The position numbers and the translations under genes were made by a program. A stretch of 64,000 bases of DNA from Klenkia soli (lineage in GTDB: Bacteria; Actinomycetota; Actinomycetes; Mycobacteriales; Geodermatophilaceae), in assembly GCF_900103975.1 (NCBI RefSeq), contig NZ_FNIR01000007.1, forward strand, positions 1-64,000, given 5' to 3'. Below are positions 8,323 to 15,957 of the stretch, one piece after another; within the stretch, counting starts at the first letter, position 1, and each line of letters opens with the position of its first letter. The notes under the pieces were generated by a model. The model saw only the letters and a list, made by a program, of their open reading frames with translations. It did no database searches and was not told the DNA's origin.

Positions 8323-9314
8323 CAGACGGACTCCGTTCCGAGCAGGCGGGTGAACAGGGCGTGCTGGCGGCGGACCTGCTCGACGCTGTCCACGGGGAAG
8401 GCGTCCTGGATGTGCCGGTTGCCCTCGTACTCGCTGGACAGGTAGCCGTCGTAGCCGCCCTCGACGAGCACCGGGACGATCCGCTCGTAGGGGATCGAGT
8501 ACTCGGAGCCCTCGTCGGTCATCTCGTAGAACTTCGCCTGGATGTGCCCGATCAGCGGCATGTGCGGCAGCATCGAGCGGGGGTCGGTCCAGATGTAGTG
8601 CGTGGCCTGGCGGGCCAGCCCGACCTCGACCGGGCCGCCGTGGCGGTAGTTCATGATGTCCATCAACGCGTGGGTGTCGCCGTGGTCGTCGTAGGTCTTG
8701 ACGATGTAGTCCACGAGCTCGGGCCGGGCGCCGTCGCGCAGGGCGCGGTCGCTGACCACCCGTGGGAACCGCTCCACGAAGGTGCCCATGTCCGGCATGA
8801 GGCCCAGGGCCGGGGAGCCGGTGCGGTGCATGACCTCGAGGTGCTCGAGGATCCACGGGTGCTCGTAGTGGAAGGGCGCGTGCACCTCCAGCAGCAGCCG
8901 CACGCCGTGGGCCTCCGCGTAGGGCGCGGCCCCCTCCATCACCTCGGGCGGAGTGTTGATGATCGCCCGCACGATGCGCGCGTCCAGGCGCACGGCGATG
9001 TCGACGTCGCGGCGGACCGAGGCGACCTGCTCCGCGAGGGTCAGCCAGCGGTCGGCGTGCAGCTTGGTGTCCAGGAAGAGGTCGGTGGCCACCGGCGTGG
9101 TGCCGTAGGTCTCCATCCAGCCGTGCCAGGTCGCGACGAACTCGTCGGTCAGCTGCGGGAAACCCGGGACGGACTGCTCGGGGATGATCTCGATCCCCCG
9201 GGCACCCATGTCGGCGGCGGCGCGGATCTGGTCCTCGAGGCTCAGGGTGCGCAGGAAGTACTCCTCCTGGAAGGAGTACAGGCTCACGCCCCTCTTGATC
9301 TGGTGCTCGGCCAC
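8322..9314 (-). CDS. C-glycoside deglycosidase alpha subunit-like TIM barrel (CarB/DgpB type)
   Basis: TIM-barrel protein of 330 residues starting at GTG 9314. Probable metal ligands are Glu143 (LLEVHAP), Asp175 (LMPDMG), His257 (GHIQAKF) and Glu295 (YLSSEYEG); His145, two residues after Glu143, is a candidate catalytic base. The fused homologue in module 2 conserves all of them (EIH, VDTG, HFIQAKF, WLSSEYEG). The known enzymes use Mn2+ to cleave the bond between a 3-keto sugar and its aglycone, giving the free aglycone and an unsaturated keto sugar. The gene follows the ABC importer by 22 bp and is coupled to the beta subunit. O-glycoside elimination by the same chemistry is an alternative activity. 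Confidence 0.8.
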   Translation of the reverse strand: MAEHQIKRGVSLYSFQEEYFLRTLSLEDQIRAAADMGARGIEIIPEQSVPGFPQLTDEFVATWHGWMETYGTTPVATDLFLDTKLHADRWLTLAEQVASVRRDVDIAVRLDARIVRAIINTPPEVMEGAAPYAEAHGVRLLLEVHAPFHYEHPWILEHLEVMHRTGSPALGLMPDMGTFVERFPRVVSDRALRDGARPELVDYIVKTYDDHGDTHALMDIMNYRHGGPVEVGLARQATHYIWTDPRSMLPHMPLIGHIQAKFYEMTDEGSEYSIPYERIVPVLVEGGYDGYLSSEYEGNRHIQDAFPVDSVEQVRRQHALFTRLLGTESV

Positions 9315-9336
9315 GGTGGGCTCCTGTCTGATCGGG

Positions 9337-10404
9337 TCAGGGGGCGGTGGGGGCGAGCTCGCCGGCCACCAGGTCGGGGGCGCCGCCGGCCTGCGGGTGG
9401 CCCGAGGCGGCGTCGAAGACGTGGCAGGCGACGACCCGGTCCTCGAACGGGGTGTCGGCGGGCCGGGTGGTCCAGCAGACCTCGGCGGCGTGCGGGCAGC
9501 GCGGGGCGAACGGGCAGCCCTGCTCGGGCGCCGGGCGGGCCTGCGCGGTGGTGGCGCGGACGACCGCCTGCCGCTGCCGGCGCAGCACCCGCTGGGCGGC
9601 CACGTCGGGCACGGGGACGGCGGCGCGCAGCGCCTGGCTGTAGGGGTGGGCCGGCCGGGCGTGGATGGTGGCCGCGGGGCCGGACTCCATGACCCGGCCG
9701 CGGTACAGCACCAGCACGCGGTCGGAGAAGTAGGACACCACGGGCAGGTTGTGCGCGATGAACAGGAACGCCACCCCGGTGTCGCGCTGGAGGTCGCGCA
9801 GCAGGTTGAGCACCTGGGCCTGCGTGACGACGTCGAGGGCGCTGATCGCCTCGTCGCAGACGATCAGCTTGGGGTTGACCGCCATCGCGCGGGCGATCGC
9901 GATGCGCTGCCGCTGGCCGCCGGAGAACGCGTTGGGGTACCGGTCGACGGCGTCGTCGGGCAGCCGGACCTTGCTCAGCAGACCGCGGATCTCGGCCAGC
10001 GCGGTGGAGCCGTCCGCGCCGGCGACCGCCTCGAGCGGCTCGGCGAGGGTCTTCCCGACCGTGCGGGAGGGGTTCAGCGAGCCGTAGGGGTCCTGGAAGA
10101 CCACCTGCAGGTCGGAGGCGATGTGCTTGCGGTCGCCCGCCTTCGTGTGGGTGATGTCGTGCCCGGCCAGCTCGATCGAGCCGCTGGTGACCGGCGCGAG
10201 GCCGAGCAGGGCCCGGCCGATGGTCGACTTCCCCGAACCGGACTCCCCCACCACCCCCAGCGTCTCGCCCTCGGCGAGGGTCAGGTCGACCCCGTCGACC
10301 GCGCGCAGCGGCGTGGTGCGCCAGCCCGGCAGCTTGTAGTCCACGTGCAGGTCGGCGATCCGCAGCAGGGGTGACGACGGCGACGTGGTGCCGGGAACGG
10401 TCAT
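9337..10404 (-). CDS. oligopeptide-type ABC transporter ATP-binding protein (DppF/OppF-like)
   Basis: ATPase of 355 residues. Walker [10 protein letters not shown], signature FSGGQRQR, Walker B IVCDEAISALD, and the C-terminal Cys-containing oligopeptide-transporter extension (GCPFAPRCPHAAEVC). It couples ATP hydrolysis to import through the DppB/DppC-type membrane parts encoded upstream. The ATG at 10404 overlaps the stop of the permease-ATPase fusion (ATGA). The system belongs to the peptide/nickel family, but members of this family also import oligosaccharides and glycosides; the catabolic neighbours suggest a glycoside substrate. Confidence 0.92.
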   Translation of the reverse strand: MTVPGTTSPSSPLLRIADLHVDYKLPGWRTTPLRAVDGVDLTLAEGETLGVVGESGSGKSTIGRALLGLAPVTSGSIELAGHDITHTKAGDRKHIASDLQVVFQDPYGSLNPSRTVGKTLAEPLEAVAGADGSTALAEIRGLLSKVRLPDDAVDRYPNAFSGGQRQRIAIARAMAVNPKLIVCDEAISALDVVTQAQVLNLLRDLQRDTGVAFLFIAHNLPVVSYFSDRVLVLYRGRVMESGPAATIHARPAHPYSQALRAAVPVPDVAAQRVLRRQRQAVVRATTAQARPAPEQGCPFAPRCPHAAEVCWTTRPADTPFEDRVVACHVFDAASGHPQAGGAPDLVAGELAPTAP

Positions 10405-12419
10405 GACTGGCCTCCGGTGGCAACGGGGTGGACGCCCCGGGCGGTCTCGGCGGTGCGGATGCAGCGGCTCTGGTGGTCGGGGCCGACCACCTCGATCGGG
10501 ACCGGTCCGGTGCGGCAGGCGTCGGTGGCCAGCTCGCACCGGGCGGCGAACCGGCAGTGCGTCGGCCAGTCCTTCGGCAGCGGCACCACGCCGGGCACGG
10601 TCCGCAGCGGGACGCCGCGCTCGGCGTCCTCGGGCATGGCGTCCAGCAGGCCGCGGGAGTAGGGGTGCCGCGGGGCGGCGAGCAGCTCCTCGACGGGGGC
10701 GAGCTCGACCACCTGGCCCGCGTACATCACCGCGGCGGTGTCGCCGATGTCGGCCACCACGCCCAGGTCGTGGGTCACCAGCACCAGCGCCAGGCCCAGG
10801 CTGTCCTGCAGGGACCGGAGCAGGTCCAGGATCTCGGCCTGGATGGTGGGGTCCAGGGCGGTGGTGGGCTCGTCGGCCACCAGCACGTCGGGCTCACCGG
10901 CCAGGGCGAGGGCGATGCAGACCCGCTGCGCCATGCCCCCCGACAGCTGGTGCGGGAAGCTGCGCCCCACCCGCTCGGCGTTGGGGATGCCGACCAGCCG
11001 CAGCAGGTCCAGCGTCCGGGTGCGCACGTCGGCGCGGGAGCCACCGCGGTGCAGCCGGACCACGTCGCCGAGCTGGCTGCGCACGGAGAAGCAGGGGTCC
11101 AGGGCCACCATCGGCTCCTGGGACACCAGCGCGATCCGGCTGCCGCGGACCCGGGCCATGGCCTTCTCGTCCAGGCCGATGAGCTCCTGGCCGCCCAGCC
11201 GGACCGACCCGGCGGCCGCACCGCCCTCGGGCAGCAGGCCGAGGGTGGCCAGTGCGGTCATCGTCTTGCCGCAGCCGGACTCGCCGACCAGGCACAGCGT
11301 GCGGCCGCGCTCGACGGCGAACGAGACGCCGTCCACGACCGGCTGCCAGCGGCCGTCCTCGCCGCGGAAGGAGACCACCAGGCCCTCGACGACCAGCCGG
11401 GGCTCGTCGCCGCCCGGGCCGGCGGGCAGCGGGGCCGGGGCCGTCGAACCGGTGCCGTGGGCGTCGGCGACGGGCAGCACCGGCCGACGCGTCGGGGTGA
11501 GCAGCCGGGCCCGGCGGGAGGAGGGCAGGGTGGCCAGCAGCGCGTTGCCGACGTAGTTCAGCGCCGCGACGGTGGCGATGAGCACGACCCCGATCGGCAC
11601 CATCAACCACGGGTCGGTGTCCAGCTTGGCCGTCGCGTCGAAGACCAGCTGGCCCCAGCTGGGCTCCTGCGGGTCGAAGCCCAGGCCGAGGAACGACAGC
11701 GAGGTCAGGAAGAGGAAGGCGCCGCTGTAGAGCAGGAAGCCCTGCACGATCAGCGGGCCGAGCACGTTGGGCAGGATGTGCCGGGCCAGGATGGTGGTGC
11801 GGGTGACACCGCTGACCCGGGCGGCGTCGACGTAGAGCAGGTCCCGCGAGGCCTGCGTGGAGGCCCGCACGAGCCGGAAGATGCCGCCGCTGACGACCAC
11901 GCCGAACACCACGGTCATGATCGGCAGGTTGTTGTCGGTGACCACCGAGACGGCCAGCACGACCACGAGCGCCGGGATCGCGAACAGCACGTTGACCACG
12001 AAGTCGGCGACCGCGTCGGCCTTGCCGCCCACGTAGCCGACCAGCAGCCCGGCCGGGACGCCCAGCAGGTAGGAGACCAGCACGGGGACGACGGCGGCCA
12101 GCAGCAGCACCCCGCCGCCGTGCAGGATCCGCGACAGCAGGTCGCGGCCCAGGTCGTCGGTGCCCAGCAGGTGGGCGGCGGTCGGGCCCTGCAGCCGGCT
12201 GCCCAGGTCCTGGGCCAGCGGGTCGAACGGGGACAGCGGTCCGGCCAGGAGGCTGGTCACGACGACCAGCACCAGCCACCCGAGGGCGATCAGGACCGCG
12301 GGGCGGCGCAGCGTCTGCCGGACCGCCCGGGCGGTGGCGCCCACCGGGCGGGCGGCGCGGGCCGCGGGGGTGGCCGCGCCGACCTCCTGGCCGACGGGCG
12401 TGGGGACCGTGGTGGTCAT
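10401..12419 (-). CDS. ABC transporter permease-ATPase fusion (DppC-DppD-like)
   Basis: Fusion of 672 residues. Residues 1 to about 305 are a DppC-like permease (N-terminal TM, then GTDDLGRDLLSR and the YVDAARVSGV coupling motif). After a proline-rich linker, residues about 340-672 are a DppD-like ATPase with Walker A GESGCGKT, signature LSGGMAQR and Walker [14 protein letters not shown], plus the four-Cys C-terminal extension. One gene thus supplies the second membrane domain and the first ATPase. Its ATG overlaps the DppB stop. The same fusion is repeated in module 2 at 31314-33134, showing that the two importers share ancestry. Confidence 0.92.
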   Translation of the reverse strand: MTTTVPTPVGQEVGAATPAARAARPVGATARAVRQTLRRPAVLIALGWLVLVVVTSLLAGPLSPFDPLAQDLGSRLQGPTAAHLLGTDDLGRDLLSRILHGGGVLLLAAVVPVLVSYLLGVPAGLLVGYVGGKADAVADFVVNVLFAIPALVVVLAVSVVTDNNLPIMTVVFGVVVSGGIFRLVRASTQASRDLLYVDAARVSGVTRTTILARHILPNVLGPLIVQGFLLYSGAFLFLTSLSFLGLGFDPQEPSWGQLVFDATAKLDTDPWLMVPIGVVLIATVAALNYVGNALLATLPSSRRARLLTPTRRPVLPVADAHGTGSTAPAPLPAGPGGDEPRLVVEGLVVSFRGEDGRWQPVVDGVSFAVERGRTLCLVGESGCGKTMTALATLGLLPEGGAAAGSVRLGGQELIGLDEKAMARVRGSRIALVSQEPMVALDPCFSVRSQLGDVVRLHRGGSRADVRTRTLDLLRLVGIPNAERVGRSFPHQLSGGMAQRVCIALALAGEPDVLVADEPTTALDPTIQAEILDLLRSLQDSLGLALVLVTHDLGVVADIGDTAAVMYAGQVVELAPVEELLAAPRHPYSRGLLDAMPEDAERGVPLRTVPGVVPLPKDWPTHCRFAARCELATDACRTGPVPIEVVGPDHQSRCIRTAETARGVHPVATGGQS

Positions 12420-13360
12420 CGGACACGCACCCTGGGGTCGAGGCTCGCCGTCGCCACGTCCACCACGAGGTTGACGAGGATGACGGCGAGGCTGAAGTAG
12501 AGGACGCCGCCCTGGACGACGCTGAAGTCGTTGGTCTGCACCGACCGCAGCATCAGGTTGCCCAGGCCCGGGAGGTTGAAGATCAGCTCGAGGATCACCA
12601 CACCGCCGAGGGTGAAGATGAAGGTGAGCCCGGTGACGGTCACGACCGGCACCGACGCGTTGCGCAGCACGTGCTTGAACAGCACCCGCCGGCGCGGGGT
12701 GCCGGTGGCCTGCAGGGTCCGCACGTAGTCACGGCCCAGGGCGTCGGCGAACGCCGCGCGGGCCTGGAAGGCGATCTGGCCGAGGTTGACCGCGCTGAGC
12801 GCCAGCACCGGGAGCACCAGGTGGGACAGCCAGGGACCGAGGCCCTCGGTGGCGAGCTCGGCGTACCCGGTGGCCGGGAACAGCGGCAGCTCGATGGCGA
12901 GGACGAAGACCAGCAGGGCGGCCAGCCAGAAGTTGGGGATGGCCATGCCGAGGCTGCCGACCCACTGCACGGCCTTGTCGGTGCGCCCGCCGCGGACCGC
13001 GGCGGCCATGCCCATCACCAGGCCGAGGCCGAGGGTGAGCAGGGTCGACAGCACCGCCAGCGACAGGGTGGGCGCCAGCGCCTGGCTCAGCGCGTCGGAC
13101 ACGGGCTGCCCGGTGACGTAGGACCGGCCGAGGTCGCCGTGCGCGGCGCCGGTCAGCCAGTCCACGAACTGGGTGGTGGCCGGGGCGTCCAGGCCGAGGC
13201 TGCGCTCGAGGGCGTCGACCTGGTCCTGGGTGGCGGTCGGGCCGAGGATCGCGGCGGCCGGGCTGCCGGGCACCAGCTGCACGAGGAAGAAGGAGATGGT
13301 GGCGACGACGAGCACCAGGGGCACCGCGACCGCCAGGCGGCGGAGGACGTACCGGGTCAT
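12416..13360 (-). CDS. ABC transporter permease (DppB-like)
   Basis: Inner-membrane permease of 314 residues with six predicted TM segments. The N-terminal YVLRRLAVAVPLVLVVATIS, LVPGSPA, GRDYVRTLQATG and the C-terminal LNPxVRVR-like tail (SLDPRVRVR) are typical DppB features. It forms the translocation pore with the DppC half of the downstream fusion. It starts 76 bp after the binding-protein gene, and a strong hairpin fills that gap. Its stop overlaps the downstream ATG. Confidence 0.92.
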   Translation of the reverse strand: MTRYVLRRLAVAVPLVLVVATISFFLVQLVPGSPAAAILGPTATQDQVDALERSLGLDAPATTQFVDWLTGAAHGDLGRSYVTGQPVSDALSQALAPTLSLAVLSTLLTLGLGLVMGMAAAVRGGRTDKAVQWVGSLGMAIPNFWLAALLVFVLAIELPLFPATGYAELATEGLGPWLSHLVLPVLALSAVNLGQIAFQARAAFADALGRDYVRTLQATGTPRRRVLFKHVLRNASVPVVTVTGLTFIFTLGGVVILELIFNLPGLGNLMLRSVQTNDFSVVQGGVLYFSLAVILVNLVVDVATASLDPRVRVR

Positions 13361-13400
13361 GGGGTCTCCTGCGGCGGTCGGGACGGATGGGGGTGGTGCA

Positions 13401-13430
13401 CCGGGGGTGGGCCGGTCGGCCCACCCCCGG
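13401..13430 (-). terminator. intercistronic hairpin after binding-protein gene
   Basis: Perfect inverted repeat with 13-bp arms (13401-13413 and 13418-13430) and a GGTC loop, 7 bp past the lipoprotein stop codon and 41 bp before the DppB start. There is no U-tract. It probably acts as a partial terminator or RNA stabiliser so that binding protein exceeds permease. An equivalent hairpin lies at the same place in module 2. Confidence 0.7.
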
Positions 13431-13436
13431 CGGGGA

Positions 13437-14996
13437 TCAGCTGGGGAGCTGGTAGTCGTACAGGTGGATCGCACCGCGGTCCGGCGGGGTCACGGTCACG
13501 ACCGAGGGGTCGTAGGCGGTGACGGTCTGCAGGACCAGGGTGGCGATGTACCAGGACTGCTCGGCGCCGGCGACGGCCGCCTGCTGGTACAGCGCGTTGC
13601 GGGCGGACTCGTCGGTCGCCTGCGCGGCCTGGGTCAGCAGCGAGGTGACGTCGGTCGCCTCGCCGTGGTGGACGTTGAAGAACGCGTTCGGGTCGAAGGC
13701 GTTCTGCAGGTCCTGGCCGGCGTCGCCGGTCAGCCGCTGCAGCACCAGGCCGGAGGACTTCGCGCCCGACTGCACGGTCTGCACCAGGTCGGCGCCGTGC
13801 ACCTCGACCGACACCCGGACGCCGACGTCGGCCAGCTGGCCGGCGATGGCCTGGGCGAACTGCTCGGCCTGCGGGACGGCGATCATCGTCATGTCGAAGC
13901 CGTCGGCGTACCCGGCCTCGGCCAGCAGCTGCTTGGCCTTGTCCGGGTCGAAGGAGTACAGGTCACCCAGCTGGCTGCTGTAGGCGGCGCTGTCGGGGGT
14001 GATCGGCACGCCGGCGACGGGGATGGCGGTGTCCTGGTAGGCGACCTCGCCCAGCTGCTGGGTGTTGACCGCGTAGTTCAGGGCCTGCCGGACCCGCTCG
14101 TCGCCCAGCGCCGGGGTGACGGTGCCGGTCATGTCGACCCAGGCACCGGTGATGCCGGCCTGGTCCCCGGACTCGCTGGTGACCTGCTCGAACCCGGTGA
14201 TGTCGGTGCCCGGCTGCACGGTGAGCGCGTCGACCTGGCCGCTGGTGGCCGCGTTCTTGGCCGCGGTCGGGTCGCCGATGATCGAGTAGGTGACCGTGTC
14301 GAAGGGGAAGAGGTCCTGGTCGGCGGCCCAGTAGTCGGGGTTGCGCTTGTAGACCACGGTGACGCCGGGGCGGGTGGCGTCGGTGTCGAGGAGGTAGGGG
14401 CCCGAGCCGACCGGCTCCTGCTGCAGGCCGTCCTCGGTGGCGAGCGCCTCCGGGCTGGCCATGTAGCCCGACAGCTGGGAGAAGTCGTAGGGCAGGGCCG
14501 GGTTGGGCTGGGTGAGCGCGATGTCGATGGTGGTGTCGTCGACCACCGTCATCCCGGAGATGTTGGCCAGGAAGGTCTGGTCCTGCTGGTTCGCGCCGGC
14601 GTCGATGGCGTACTGCAGGTTGGCCTGCACGGCGTCGGCGTCGAAGGTCGAGCCGTCGGTGAAGGTGACGTCGTCGCGCAGCTTCAGCTCGAGGGTGTTC
14701 GGGTCGGTGAACTCCCACGAGGTGGCCAGCCAGGGCTGCAGCTCGCCGTCGGAGTAGTGGATCAGCGTGTCGTAGACCGGGTCGAGGAAGGTCGAGGTGG
14801 CCGAGCCCGGGTCCCAGGGGTTCCAGAAGGAGGGGACCGGACCGGTGGTGGCGATGGTGATGCTCTCGCCCGCGGCGTCCCCACCTCCTCCGCCGGAGCT
14901 CGAGGAGCCGCAGGCGGCGAGGCCGGCGGCGAGGGCGACGACGCCGCCGGTGGCGACGACGGCCCGGAGGCTGCGAACCGTTCTGGGGAGGTGCAC
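13437..14996 (-). CDS. solute-binding lipoprotein of ABC transporter (SBP family 5)
   Basis: Extracellular substrate-binding protein of 519 residues with a lipoprotein signal: positively charged start, hydrophobic stretch and lipobox LAAC (Cys about 29), followed by a Ser/Gly-rich linker. Family 5 features include FDADAVQANL, GSGPYLL and RVRQALNYAV. The GTG start at 14996 is supported by AGGAG eight bases upstream. First gene of the importer operon, with two operator-like sites upstream. Family 5 proteins bind peptides, nickel chelates or oligosaccharides; the downstream genes favour a glycoside ligand (inference). Confidence 0.92.
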   Translation of the reverse strand: MHLPRTVRSLRAVVATGGVVALAAGLAACGSSSSGGGGGDAAGESITIATTGPVPSFWNPWDPGSATSTFLDPVYDTLIHYSDGELQPWLATSWEFTDPNTLELKLRDDVTFTDGSTFDADAVQANLQYAIDAGANQQDQTFLANISGMTVVDDTTIDIALTQPNPALPYDFSQLSGYMASPEALATEDGLQQEPVGSGPYLLDTDATRPGVTVVYKRNPDYWAADQDLFPFDTVTYSIIGDPTAAKNAATSGQVDALTVQPGTDITGFEQVTSESGDQAGITGAWVDMTGTVTPALGDERVRQALNYAVNTQQLGEVAYQDTAIPVAGVPITPDSAAYSSQLGDLYSFDPDKAKQLLAEAGYADGFDMTMIAVPQAEQFAQAIAGQLADVGVRVSVEVHGADLVQTVQSGAKSSGLVLQRLTGDAGQDLQNAFDPNAFFNVHHGEATDVTSLLTQAAQATDESARNALYQQAAVAGAEQSWYIATLVLQTVTAYDPSVVTVTPPDRGAIHLYDYQLPS

Positions 14997-15098
14997 CGTG
15001 GTTGCTCCTGGTGTCGGGGTGTCCCTGGACGGGTCCACCGCGGCGTCGCGGACCTGGTGGTCTGCGTCACGTTCGGCGTCAGTGTGCACGGGACCGGG

Positions 15099-15118
15099 AT
15101 CAGAAGCAAGGTTCTGAT
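15099..15118. promoter_or_regulatory. inverted repeat, copy 2 of shared operator
   Basis: Seven-bp perfect arms ATCAGAA and TTCTGAT separated by GCAAGG, about 103 bp upstream of the binding-protein start. This is the most symmetrical copy of the motif found ahead of three module 1 units. It probably overlaps or neighbours the importer promoter, although no convincing -35/-10 pair could be placed. Confidence 0.65.
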
Positions 15119-15140
15119 TCAGAGAATTCCGAGCGTGCCT

Positions 15141-15162
15141 GATACCCGGTATCGACGGTATC
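15141..15162. promoter_or_regulatory. GATACC/GGTATC palindrome with extra half-site
   Basis: The 13-bp palindrome GATACC-C-GGTATC (15141-15153) is followed at 15157-15162 by a third GGTATC. It lies about 145 bp upstream of the importer start, beyond the shared operator. Symmetry and the repeated half-site suggest a second transcription factor site. One further GATACC occurs at 15935-15940, upstream of the tetR gene. Confidence 0.45.
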
Positions 15163-15187
15163 GATGCAGGTCACAGGCACGCCGAGG

Positions 15188-15212
15188 AGCCGGCCCGCAA
15201 GCGGGACCGGCT
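15188..15212 (-). terminator. terminator-like hairpin downstream of tetR
   Basis: Stem with arms AGCCGG/CCGGCT continued by CCCGC/GCGGG, an AA loop and one bulged A, about 39 bp beyond the tetR stop. It would end the tetR transcript before the importer promoter region. No U-tract is present, as is common in high-GC actinobacteria. Confidence 0.5.
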
Positions 15213-15250
15213 GGGCCCGATCGCCTCCGGATCGGGGTGGAACGGGTGGG

Positions 15251-15901
15251 TCAGCCCGCGGCGGGGCGCGCCAGGTAGGCGGTCACCATGTCCGACAGGT
15301 CGGCCAGGATCTGCTCCCAGTCGCCGTCCCCGGCCGCCTCGGGCGCGCTGCCCAACCCGAGGAACCGGGCCAGGACGCTGTAGACGACGCGGTAGGCCCA
15401 CTCGACCGCGCGCACCGGGTCGGCGTGCGCGATCGCCTCGGCCCGGGCCAGCAGCCCGCTGGTGAAGCGGTGGTGCATGTCGTCGTAGGCGGGGCGGGCC
15501 TGCTGGTAGATGACCGGGTCGTCGCTGCCGATGCGCATGAACGGCGAGAGCACGGGCGCCTCGGTGCGCAGCAGCTCGGCGGTGACCCGCACGGTGCGGG
15601 TCACCGCCGACTCCAGGGAGTCCGGGACGTCGTCCCCGCCGTCCTCGAACGCGGCCCGCTGCACCCCGAGGAGGCGGTCGGTCTCGCGCAGGTGGGCCGC
15701 CCGGATCAGGTCGGACTTGCTCTCCACCCGGCCGTAGATCGACCCGGTGGAGACCCCCGCCAGCTGCGCGACCTCGGCCAGGGTGAAGGCGTCGGAGCGA
15801 CGCTCGGCCAGCAGCGTGACGGTCGCGTCGAGCGCCTTCTCGAAGGACTGCCGGCTGCGTTCCTGCTTGGGCGCCTTCACCGGGCTGGTCGGGTTCTGCA
15901 C
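15251..15901 (-). CDS. TetR/AcrR family transcriptional regulator
   Basis: Regulator of 216 residues. The N-terminal HTH (about residues 15-62) reads FTLAEVAQLAGVSTGSIYGR followed by VESKSDLIRAAHL, the canonical TetR DNA-binding segment; the C-terminal part is a helical ligand-binding domain. GTG start at 15901. It lies between the GH3/LLM operon and the importer operon, both on the same strand, and the shared inverted repeats occur near each. It is therefore the best local candidate for the regulator of module 1, sensing a glycoside or aglycone. That assignment is inference. Confidence 0.88.
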   Translation of the reverse strand: MQNPTSPVKAPKQERSRQSFEKALDATVTLLAERRSDAFTLAEVAQLAGVSTGSIYGRVESKSDLIRAAHLRETDRLLGVQRAAFEDGGDDVPDSLESAVTRTVRVTAELLRTEAPVLSPFMRIGSDDPVIYQQARPAYDDMHHRFTSGLLARAEAIAHADPVRAVEWAYRVVYSVLARFLGLGSAPEAAGDGDWEQILADLSDMVTAYLARPAAG

Positions 15902-15938
15902 GGCTCGACGGTACGGGCGGGGGGCGGTGACCGCGATA

Positions 15939-15956
15939 CCCGAACGAGGGTTCTTG
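15939..15956. promoter_or_regulatory. degenerate fourth copy of the shared operator
   Basis: CCCGAA and TTCTTG separated by CGAGGG keep the 6-6-6 spacing of the module 1 operator but mismatch it at two positions per arm. It lies 38-55 bp upstream of the tetR start, where an autoregulatory site would be expected. With this much degeneracy a chance match is possible. Confidence 0.3.
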
Positions 15957-15957
15957 T

